Origin: Rhodococcus ruber
GTDB taxonomy: Bacteria; Actinomycetota; Actinomycetes; Mycobacteriales; Mycobacteriaceae
Assembly: GCF_027270735.1 (NCBI RefSeq)
Contig: NZ_JAPWIJ010000003.1
Location: 248,001 to 312,000, forward strand
DNA length: 64,000 bases
Direction: 5' to 3'
Of the stretch, positions 57,641 through 64,000 are shown piece by piece (the first letter of the stretch is position 1; each line of letters begins with the position of its first letter). A program made the translations under genes and the position numbers. Under the pieces are notes generated by a model. That model saw nothing but the letters and a program-made list of their open reading frames with translations. It was not told the DNA's origin and did not search any database.

Positions 57641-58060
57641 ATGGCCACCAGAGCTGAAGACAGTCACGAGACATCACTCGACAAGTCGAGCGCGGGCCTC
57701 CCCGGCGAACACAGCGCCTCGGGCGACCTCGCCCCGATCACCACTCCGGATTCGGACGGTCATTCGGCACCCGATCCGGAGTTCGTTCCCGAGCGGCAGG
57801 CCGCCGGTTCGAGCGACATCGCCCACACTCGTACCGCTGCCCTGTGGACCGGCCTCGTGGTCGGAGCCGTGGTACTGGTCATCCTTCTCGTGTTCATCGT
57901 GCAGAACCTCGACTCCGTCACCGTGCAGATCTTCGCGTGGCAGCTCGATCTGCCGCTCGGTATCAGCATGTTGTTGGCCGCGATCGCGGGTGCGCTGGTG
58001 ATGGCCATGGTGGGAGGGGCTCGGATCCTTCAGGTGCGGCGCTCCGCGAAAAAGAAGTAA
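57641..58060 (+). CDS. LapA-like membrane protein (DUF1049)
   Basis: A 139-residue protein with a hydrophilic N-terminal half and two transmembrane segments ([20 protein letters not shown] and [19 protein letters not shown]). The sequence [21 protein letters not shown] between them is the LapA domain hallmark. GGAAGGA lies 8 nt before ATG 57641. LapA proteins of E. coli tether lipopolysaccharide assembly factors; the role in actinobacteria is unknown. Confidence 0.88.
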   Translation: MATRAEDSHETSLDKSSAGLPGEHSASGDLAPITTPDSDGHSAPDPEFVPERQAAGSSDIAHTRTAALWTGLVVGAVVLVILLVFIVQNLDSVTVQIFAWQLDLPLGISMLLAAIAGALVMAMVGGARILQVRRSAKKK

Positions 58061-58150
58061 CGCGGCTTGTGAACACTATGTACAGAAGCTGGCGCTGACC
58101 CACTGAATCGATCAGGCTGTGGGTGCCCCACTTCACTCGAGGAGCATGAC

Positions 58151-59005
58151 GTGACAACTTTCATGGAGACACCAGTGGCATCCGGCGTTGCCCCCGACCG
58201 CGCGCGCTCCTGGTTGCTGGTGCCCGCAACCAAGCCCGGCACCTTCAGCGATGCAGTGGCGTCGGGAGTCGACGCCGTCATCCTCGACATCGAGGACGCC
58301 GTCGCTCCTGCCAAGAAGCCCGCCGCACGCGAGGATGTTGTTCGCTGGCTGAGCCAGGGCAATTCCGCATGGGCGCGCATCAACGATGCAACGACCCCGT
58401 ACTGGGCCGACGATCTCGCCGCGTTGTCCGGTCTCCCCGGTCTGGTCGGCGTCATGCTCGCCAAGACCGAAAGCGGTGGACAGGTCGAGGCGACCGCGGC
58501 CCGCCTGGCACCCGGTACCCCGATTCTGGCGTTGGTCGAGTCGGCCATGGGCCTCGAAGCGGCTACCGAGATCGCCCGTGCGGATTCGACCTTCCGTCTC
58601 GCTTTCGGCAGCGGCGACTTCCGCCGCGACACCGGTATGAGCGACGATCCACTGGCCATGGCCTACCCACGCTCGCGCCTGGTCGTCTCGTCACGGGTGG
58701 CACGACTGCCCGGACCCATCGACGGTCCGACGTTGACCGCGAACGACAGCATCCTCGGACGCGATGCAGCCTTGACGCTGTCGATGGGCATGGCAGGCAA
58801 ACTGTGCATGCACACCGATCAGGTGGCCATCGTCAACCGTGAATTGGCACCCTCACCCACGGACGTGTCCTGGGCACGCGATGTGATCGATGCTCTCGGT
58901 GCCGACGGTGCCCACGTCAAGGACGGTAGCGACCTGCCTCGGCTGGCGAAGGCGCTCAAGATCAGCGAACTCGCCGAGGTTTTCGGAATATCCGGCGCAT
59001 CCTGA
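58151..59005 (+). CDS. HpcH/HpaI aldolase family protein (citrate lyase beta-like, CitE)
   Basis: A 284-residue TIM-barrel enzyme. It shows RSWLLVPATKPG, VILDIEDAVAP (Glu and Asp of the metal site), ILALVESAMGLEAA and SRLVVSSRVA. Single-gene CitE-like proteins in actinobacteria cleave citramalyl- or malyl-CoA type substrates; the substrate here is unknown. GAGGAG precedes GTG 58151. No citrate lyase alpha or gamma subunits are near. A terminator-like hairpin follows. Confidence 0.88.
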   Translation: MTTFMETPVASGVAPDRARSWLLVPATKPGTFSDAVASGVDAVILDIEDAVAPAKKPAAREDVVRWLSQGNSAWARINDATTPYWADDLAALSGLPGLVGVMLAKTESGGQVEATAARLAPGTPILALVESAMGLEAATEIARADSTFRLAFGSGDFRRDTGMSDDPLAMAYPRSRLVVSSRVARLPGPIDGPTLTANDSILGRDAALTLSMGMAGKLCMHTDQVAIVNRELAPSPTDVSWARDVIDALGADGAHVKDGSDLPRLAKALKISELAEVFGISGAS

Positions 59006-59012
59006 TCGTTCG

Positions 59013-59042
59013 GCGCTGAGGTGTGCGGGCCCACCTCAGCGC
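59013..59042. terminator. Bidirectional terminator between convergent genes
   Basis: GCGCTGAGGTG (59013-59023) and its exact reverse complement CACCTCAGCGC (59032-59042) flank an 8-nt loop. The hairpin lies 7 nt after the CitE-like stop and overlaps the stop codon (59036-59038) of the convergent methyltransferase gene. On the plus strand it is followed by ATTT, a very short T-tract. Confidence 0.7.
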
Positions 59043-59755
59043 ATTTCGACCCCCGCCGGTTTGTACCGAACGTGGACGCGATAGCGCACATGCACAGTGA
59101 GTCCGTCGATCTCCCGTGCCGCGATACGCGCTACTCGCGGTGAGAACTCGATTCCCATCACCTCGCGCAAGGTCCGACGGTCGGGAAACGTCCATCTGGT
59201 GCCGACGCGGAGCATCTCGAACCCCTGCGCATCGAAGAATGCCTCGACGGCCGCCGGGTCGTACCGGGGAAGATCGGCACGCATCCAATCACCGTACGGA
59301 GACGCCGTCGCGTCGAGATCGACGACGACCAGCGCCCCGCCGGGCCGAAGGACTCGCATCGCCTCACGGATACCCGGGCCGCAGCCGGGCCCGAAGAAGT
59401 ACGCCGTGCGGGCATGAACGAGGTCGACGCTCCCATCGGCAACGGGTAGCGAATCTGCTCGACCGGCCTTCACCTCGACGTTGGAAAGGGCGGCAACCCG
59501 CGAGGTCGCCGCGGCCGCAAGCGGTTCGTGCGGCTCCACTCCCAGCACATTGTCGGCATCGGCGGCAAAGACCGGAAGGTGAAAACCACTTCCGCAGCCG
59601 ACGTCGACAACGGCCTTGGACGCCCAGTCCGCGACCGACCTGATTGCGTCGAATACGGCACCGTCGACATCCTGAGCACGGTTCTCCGCCTCGTACAGGT
59701 GTGGCCAGTGCCAGATGTTGGGACTGGGGATCACCCCGCTGCGATCACCGCGCAT
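59036..59755 (-). CDS. SAM-dependent class I methyltransferase
   Basis: A 239-residue methyltransferase. Motif I is VVDVGCGSGFHLPVF (about residues 48-62), followed by GVEPHEPL and LRPGGALVVVDLD. The substrate is unknown. The 3' end of cdsA overlaps the possible upstream starts; ATG 59755 is chosen because it avoids that overlap. The stop codon lies inside a hairpin. Confidence 0.85.
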   Translation of the reverse strand: MRGDRSGVIPSPNIWHWPHLYEAENRAQDVDGAVFDAIRSVADWASKAVVDVGCGSGFHLPVFAADADNVLGVEPHEPLAAAATSRVAALSNVEVKAGRADSLPVADGSVDLVHARTAYFFGPGCGPGIREAMRVLRPGGALVVVDLDATASPYGDWMRADLPRYDPAAVEAFFDAQGFEMLRVGTRWTFPDRRTLREVMGIEFSPRVARIAAREIDGLTVHVRYRVHVRYKPAGVEMR

Positions 59756-59772
59756 CGTCCGACGACGTCGTT

Positions 59773-60687
59773 TCAGAGCAAGACGGTGAAGACGAGCCAC
59801 GCAACGAACGCCGAGGGCAGCAGCGAGTCGAGTCTGTCCATGATGCCGCCGTGACCGGGGAGCAACGAGCCCATGTCCTTGATTCTCAGGTCACGCTTGA
59901 CCTGCGATTCGATGAGGTCGCCCAGGGTGCCCGTCACGACCAGCACGACTCCCAGCAGCACCCCGATCATCGAGTTCGCCTCGAGGATCAGGGTCACCGT
60001 CAGCAGGCAACCGATGACGCAGAAGATGAGCGATCCGACGAGCCCCTCCCAGGACTTCTTCGGGCTGATCGCCGGTGCCATCGGGTGTTTACCGAACAAC
60101 ACGCCGGCGATGTAACCACCGACGTCCGAACATACGACGCCGATGACGAACACCAGGATGCGGCCGGCACCGTTGTCCTGCAGAACCATCAGAACGGCGA
60201 ACGAGGCCAGGAGCGGCAGCCAGCACGCCACCAGAACCGTGACGGAGAGTTCTTCGAGATAGTTCTTGGGTGCAGTACCGAAGCCTTGCCGGAGCAACAG
60301 CCACACCATGCAGACCACGACGGTGCCCACCGCGGCACTGAGCACTCCGACGGCACCGAACGGCCAGCCCAGCCAGATCATGGCCTGACCCCCGAGAATC
60401 AGCGGGATGCGCGGGACCAGCACACCGCCCTCGCGGAGCCGCTTGGACACCTCGTACGTCGCGACGGCCAACGCAACCGCCACGACACCGATCCACACCA
60501 GCGGTACGAACACGAGCACGAGGATCAACCCGATACCCAAACTGCCGCCGACGCCGATCGCGGCAGGCAGATTGCGGCCGGCCTTACCGGCGGATTTCGC
60601 GGCAGCGACCCCGGACGAGGCAGCGGGCGTACCGCTGCCCTCCTGCCGATCCGGTCCCACCACTGTCGTCAACTCCTCGAGATTCAT
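59773..60687 (-). CDS. cdsA: Phosphatidate cytidylyltransferase
   Basis: A 304-residue membrane enzyme that makes CDP-diacylglycerol for all phospholipids. It has about eight transmembrane segments and the CdsA signature near the C-terminus (ESQVKRDLRIKDMGSLLPGH followed by GGIMDR). The N-terminal 40 residues are hydrophilic. It lies 34 nt after frr in the same operon, as in mycobacteria. Confidence 0.96.
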   Translation of the reverse strand: MNLEELTTVVGPDRQEGSGTPAASSGVAAAKSAGKAGRNLPAAIGVGGSLGIGLILVLVFVPLVWIGVVAVALAVATYEVSKRLREGGVLVPRIPLILGGQAMIWLGWPFGAVGVLSAAVGTVVVCMVWLLLRQGFGTAPKNYLEELSVTVLVACWLPLLASFAVLMVLQDNGAGRILVFVIGVVCSDVGGYIAGVLFGKHPMAPAISPKKSWEGLVGSLIFCVIGCLLTVTLILEANSMIGVLLGVVLVVTGTLGDLIESQVKRDLRIKDMGSLLPGHGGIMDRLDSLLPSAFVAWLVFTVLL

Positions 60688-60721
60688 CGTCTGCCGTCGT
60701 GAAAGCCACTCCTCTCGGAGG

Positions 60722-61279
60722 TCAGACCTCCATCAACTCGCCCTCTTTGCGCTTGACGAGTTCGTCCACCGATGCGGTGTACTTGGCGGTTGTCTTGTCC
60801 AGCTCGTTCTCGGCGCGTACGACGTCGTCCTCGCCCGCTTCGCCGTCCTTCTGGATCCGCTTGAGCTCTTCCATCGTCTTGCGGCGGACGTTTCGAATGG
60901 ACACCTTCGCGTCCTCACCCTTGCCCTTCGCCTGCTTGACGAATTCGCGGCGCCGTTCCTCGGTCAACTGCGGCACACCGATACGAATCAGGTTGCCGTC
61001 GTTCGTGGGGTTCACCCCCAGGTCCGAGTTGCGAATCGCGGTTTCGATCGGCCCCAGCTGGTTCGACTCGTACGGCTTGATCACGACCAGGCGCGCCTCC
61101 GGCACGCTGATGCTGGCCAGCTGAGTGATCGGCGTCGGCGCTCCGTAGTACTCGATGACGATGCGGGAGAACATTCCCGGGTTGGCGCGCCCGGTACGGA
61201 TCGAGGACAGATCGTCACGTGCAACCGATACGGCCTTTTCCATCTTCTCTTCGGCGTCGAAGAGCGCTTCGTCAATCAC
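60722..61279 (-). CDS. frr: Ribosome recycling factor
   Basis: A 185-residue protein that, with EF-G, splits post-termination ribosomes. It has [30 protein letters not shown] and [14 protein letters not shown]-like segments typical of the three-helix bundle plus beta domain. GTG 61279 has GGAGGA 6 nt upstream. The upstream frame is part of pyrH's shadow and is not coding. It is followed by cdsA. Confidence 0.96.
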   Translation of the reverse strand: MIDEALFDAEEKMEKAVSVARDDLSSIRTGRANPGMFSRIVIEYYGAPTPITQLASISVPEARLVVIKPYESNQLGPIETAIRNSDLGVNPTNDGNLIRIGVPQLTEERRREFVKQAKGKGEDAKVSIRNVRRKTMEELKRIQKDGEAGEDDVVRAENELDKTTAKYTASVDELVKRKEGELMEV

Positions 61280-61334
61280 GATCTGTCCTCCATCGTCTTC
61301 GTTCTCGATTCGCCCGCGGCCTTGTCGGTGAGGT

Positions 61335-62063
61335 TCACGACGTGACCAGCGTGCCGATCTTCTCGCCCGCCACAGCGCGAGCAATGTTTCCTTGAACCAA
61401 CAAATTGAACACCAACATCGGCATCTGGTTGTCCATGCAGAGGCTGAAGGCCGTCGCGTCGGCGACTTTGAGTCCCTGCTCGATCGCCTCGCGGTGGGTG
61501 ATCGTGTCGAACATCGTCGCGTCGGGGTCCAGACGCGGATCGGCCGAGTACACGCCGTCGACACCCTTTGCCATCAGCAGCACCTCGGCTCCGATTTCGA
61601 GAGCGCGCTGCGCGGCCGTGGTGTCGGTGGAGAAATACGGCATCCCCATCCCGGCACCGAAGATCACGACACGACCCTTCTCCAAGTGCCTGCGCGCGCG
61701 CAGCGGTAGGTACGGCTCCGCGACCTGGCCCATCGTGATTGCCGTCTGGACTCTGGTGGCGACCCCCTGCTTTTCCAGGAAATCCTGCAGCGCAAGGCAA
61801 TTCATGACCGTGCCGAGCATGCCCATGTAGTCCGAGCGAGATCGATCCATTCCGCGCTGCTGCAGTTCGGCACCACGGAAGAAGTTCCCGCCACCGATCA
61901 CCACCGCGACCTGAACTCCGGTGGCCACCACTTCGGCGATCTGCTCGGCAACGTTGTTCACGACATCCGGGTCGAGCCCCACTTGGCCGCCACCGAACAT
62001 CTCCCCACCCAGTTTGAGCATCACGCGTCGGAACCCAGGACGGTCAGGGGCCGGATCGGTCAT
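61335..62063 (-). CDS. pyrH: Uridylate kinase
   Basis: A 242-residue hexameric UMP kinase producing UDP for pyrimidine nucleotides. Motifs are [23 protein letters not shown], and [19 protein letters not shown] 62063 has GAGGAG about 4 nt upstream. It lies 55 nt upstream of frr, within the rpsB-tsf-pyrH-frr-cdsA order conserved in actinobacteria. Confidence 0.97.
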   Translation of the reverse strand: MTDPAPDRPGFRRVMLKLGGEMFGGGQVGLDPDVVNNVAEQIAEVVATGVQVAVVIGGGNFFRGAELQQRGMDRSRSDYMGMLGTVMNCLALQDFLEKQGVATRVQTAITMGQVAEPYLPLRARRHLEKGRVVIFGAGMGMPYFSTDTTAAQRALEIGAEVLLMAKGVDGVYSADPRLDPDATMFDTITHREAIEQGLKVADATAFSLCMDNQMPMLVFNLLVQGNIARAVAGEKIGTLVTS

Positions 62064-62227
62064 AGCTCTCCTCGGTACTCGTCGAACACTACGGTTTACT
62101 CACCGATCATCCTGCCCTATCGGCACCCGATCGGTGGACACGGCTCCGACCTGCCTCGCGCACGAACGATGCCGCCCACTCGATGGAATCGAATGAACGG
62201 CATCGCCTCGACCGACAGGTGCGCAGA

Positions 62228-63052
62228 CTAGCTGGCACCGACCTCGAATCGTGAGAAGCGGGTGATGGTCACGCCGGCCTCGTCGAGAATGGCCTTCACG
62301 GTCTTGTTGCCGTCCTGGACCGACTTCTGCTCGGTGAGAACGACGTCCTTGAAGAATCCGTTGACGCGACCCTCGACGATCTTCGGCAGAGCCTGCTCCG
62401 GCTTGCCTTCTTCGCGAGCGGTCTCTTCGGCGATGCGACGCTCGGCCGCAACCAGATCCTCGGGGACCTCCTCGCGGCTGACGTACTTGGCCTTGAGTGC
62501 GGCGATCTGCATGGCGGCAGCGCGCGCGGCATCGCCTGCGGCGTCGCCGTCACCGGTGTATTCGACCAGCACGCCGACGGCAGGCGGGAGGTCCGCGCTG
62601 CGCTTGTGCAGGTAGGTCGCGGTGTTGCCGTCGTAGGACACGACGCGGCGAATTTCCAGCTTCTCGCCGATCTTGGCCGACAACTCGTTCAGAGCCGTTT
62701 CGACGGTCTTGCCGTTCAGGTCGAGCGCCTTGAGAGCGTCGACGTCGGCCGGCTTGCCTGCTGCAGCCGTCGACGCGACGGATGCGGCGAACGTCTGGAA
62801 CTCGTCGTTCTTGGCCACGAAGTCGGTCTCGGAGTTGATCTCCACGAGCACGCCACCTTCGGCTACCACGAGGCCTTCGGCCGTGTTGCGCTCGGCGCGC
62901 TTGCCGACGTCCTTGGCACCCTTGATACGCAGGTACTCGACGGCCTTGTCGTAGTCGCCGTCGTTCTCGGCGAGCGCGTTCTTGCAGTCCATCATTCCGG
63001 AGCCGGTGAGCTCACGGAGCCGCTTGACGTCGGCGGCAGTGTAGTTCGCCAT
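62228..63052 (-). CDS. tsf: Translation elongation factor Ts
   Basis: A 274-residue nucleotide exchange factor for EF-Tu. The N-terminal region shows [16 protein letters not shown] and the core has [20 protein letters not shown] lies 10 nt before ATG 63052. A 12-bp hairpin separates it from rpsB, so its level may differ from rpsB. A 164-nt gap without a gene follows before pyrH and contains an 8-bp inverted repeat at 62101-62136. Confidence 0.97.
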   Translation of the reverse strand: MANYTAADVKRLRELTGSGMMDCKNALAENDGDYDKAVEYLRIKGAKDVGKRAERNTAEGLVVAEGGVLVEINSETDFVAKNDEFQTFAASVASTAAAGKPADVDALKALDLNGKTVETALNELSAKIGEKLEIRRVVSYDGNTATYLHKRSADLPPAVGVLVEYTGDGDAAGDAARAAAMQIAALKAKYVSREEVPEDLVAAERRIAEETAREEGKPEQALPKIVEGRVNGFFKDVVLTEQKSVQDGNKTVKAILDEAGVTITRFSRFEVGAS

Positions 63053-63172
63053 CGTGGGCGAGCCTCCTCAAAGTCTGGGTACGGGCGTTGACGAAAAATG
63101 CTGTTCTCAGGGCGTGCTCGACGGGCTCACTTCACAGCGAACGCGACGACCACCCTGACATACCGAAGCGGC

Positions 63173-63200
63173 CCCGGCCCACCCCTGAGGGTGAACCGGG
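63173..63200 (-). terminator. Hairpin between rpsB and tsf
   Basis: In the minus-strand RNA, CCCGGTTCACCC (63200-63189) pairs with GGGTGGGCCGGG (63184-63173) around a 4-nt loop, giving 12 pairs including two G-U wobbles. No U-tract follows, so it may reduce readthrough rather than stop it fully. Confidence 0.55.
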
Positions 63201-63211
63201 ACCGAATTCGA

Positions 63212-64000
63212 TCAAGCCTGAACGGCCGGTGCTTCCTCTGCTGCCGGAGCCTCTGCAGCGGGAGCGTCGGTTGCCGGAGCTTCCTCTGCTGCCGCAGCTT
63301 CGGATGCCGGTGCGTCTGCTGCCGGTGCCGCCTGCTGGAGCTGCTCGAGCTCCCATTCGGCGAGGGGCTCGCCTGCGCCGACCTCGGGCTTGGCGTCGGA
63401 TGCAGTGTTCTGACCTGCTCGCGCCTGCACGCCCTCGGCGACTGCGGATGCGACGACCTTGGTCAGCAGCGCAGCGGAACGGATCGCGTCGTCGTTACCC
63501 GGGATCGGGTAGTCGACCACGTCGGGATCGCAGTTGGTGTCGAGGATCGCGATGACCGGGATGTTCAACTTACGAGCCTCGGCAACCGCGAGATGCTCCT
63601 TGTTGGTGTCGACGATCCAGATGGCCGACGGGACCTTGCCCATGTCCCGGATGCCACCGAGCGTGCGATCCAGCTTGGTCATCTCACGCGTGAGCATGAG
63701 GATTTCCTTCTTGGTGCGTCCCTCGAAGCCACCGGTCTGCTCCATGGCCTCGAGCTCCTTGAGACGGAGCAGACGCTTGTGCACCGTCTGGAAGTTGGTG
63801 AGCATGCCACCGAGCCAGCGCTGGTTCACGTAGGGCATGCCCACGCGAGTCGCCTCAGCGGCGATGGACTCCTGCGCCTGCTTCTTGGTGCCGACGAACA
63901 GAACCGTGCCACCGTGGGCAACGGTCTCCTTGACGAACTCGTAGGCCCTGTCGATGAAGGTCAGGGTCTGCTGCAAGTCGATGATGTAGATGCCGTTGCG
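63212..64000 (-). CDS. rpsB: 30S ribosomal protein S2, N-terminus cut by window end
   Basis: The frame runs to the window edge, showing 262 residues of S2. Visible blocks are [39 protein letters not shown] and [20 protein letters not shown]-type sequence (here [14 protein letters not shown]). The first 25 residues or so are missing. The last 40 residues are an Ala/Glu/Pro-rich tail ([13 protein letters not shown]), an extension common in actinobacterial S2. It heads the rpsB-tsf-pyrH-frr operon. Confidence 0.97.
   Translation of the reverse strand, partial: RNGIYIIDLQQTLTFIDRAYEFVKETVAHGGTVLFVGTKKQAQESIAAEATRVGMPYVNQRWLGGMLTNFQTVHKRLLRLKELEAMEQTGGFEGRTKKEILMLTREMTKLDRTLGGIRDMGKVPSAIWIVDTNKEHLAVAEARKLNIPVIAILDTNCDPDVVDYPIPGNDDAIRSAALLTKVVASAVAEGVQARAGQNTASDAKPEVGAGEPLAEWELEQLQQAAPAADAPASEAAAAEEAPATDAPAAEAPAAEEAPAVQA

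Noticed and set aside
62101-62136. 8-bp inverted repeat CACCGATC...GATCGGTG between tsf and pyrH as terminator
   Set aside because: The loop is 20 nt and no T-tract follows, so the support is too weak for a separate feature.
1-64000. Search for tRNA, rRNA, insertion sequences, prophage genes and att sites
   Set aside because: No cloverleaf-like segments, transposase or integrase genes, or flanking direct repeats were found by eye; almost all sequence is accounted for by core genes.

Overview
The window is a 64 kb piece of a high-GC actinobacterial chromosome, most likely Rhodococcus or a close relative in the Nocardiaceae. This rests on the dense GC-rich coding, many GTG starts, mycothione reductase, an IF-2 with a long Pro/Gly/Ala-rich N-terminus, a PptT-type phosphopantetheinyl transferase, and gene order that (from memory) follows the Mycobacterium tuberculosis block from about Rv2793c to Rv2890c. 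No insertion sequence, phage, plasmid, CRISPR array, rRNA or tRNA was seen, and no stretch over 300 bases lacks a gene or a recognised RNA element.

Layout. 1-1870: end of a metal ABC transporter (ATPase end, permease) and an MntR/DtxR regulator. 1880-4435 (minus): metallophosphoesterase (PptH-like), PptT and truB. 4680-7780: a helix-turn-helix/Mop protein and modABC for molybdate uptake. 7770-16100 (minus): the translation/transcription operon rimP-nusA-ylxR-infB-DUF503-rbfA-nrnA-MATE. 16265-17205: a signal-bearing protein and a DUF4439 ferritin-like protein. 17168-19318: a divergent MFS pump/TetR pair. 19320-22874 (minus): an acyl-CoA dehydrogenase and proS. 22945-26285: yaaA, a DUF2786 protein and mgtE. 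26299-30723 (minus): efpA-like pump, cysG and an ABC-F ATPase. 30811-32478 (minus): a PhoD-like phosphatase. 32516-37050 (minus): a cobalamin operon (chelatase AAA+/vWA protein, cobO, cobB, a CobE/CbiG-like protein) headed by a clear cobalamin riboswitch. 37151-39225 (minus): GNAT and mqo. 39335-41757: alpha/beta hydrolase and mtr. 41764-42330 (minus): a degenerate alpha/beta hydrolase. 42387-44411: a GntR/YtrA regulator with a two-gene ABC transporter, preceded by a tiny leader ORF and a palindrome. 44395-46878 (minus): cobQ and mapB. 47016-47903: a GAF-LuxR regulator. 47924-54378 (minus): penicillin-binding lipoprotein, GNAT, ispG, rip1, dxr. 54448-59755: mixed small genes (DUF1990, PuuE-like deacetylase, DUF2631, rlmN, LapA-like, CitE-like, methyltransferase). 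59773-64000 (minus): cdsA, frr, pyrH, tsf and rpsB (cut by the window end).

The genes are mostly core functions: ribosome assembly and translation, cofactor synthesis (B12/siroheme, MEP isoprenoids, 4'-phosphopantetheine transfer), metal uptake (Mn/Zn, Mo, Mg), thiol redox balance, envelope proteolysis and phospholipid synthesis. Many neighbours overlap by 4 nt (ATGA or GTGA), implying translational coupling. Several genes have a TANNNT -10 box placed 6-8 nt before the start codon, the spacing expected for leaderless mRNAs.

The less ordinary signals are the riboswitch with a perfect 19-bp hairpin just upstream of it, the leader-ORF/palindrome region in front of the GntR-ABC module, tandem repeats spanning the stop codons of mapB and the PhoD-like gene, an alpha/beta hydrolase lacking its nucleophile, and paired genes of unknown function (DUF4439 pair, YaaA/DUF2786). 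I found no clear evidence of a wholly new multi-gene system.
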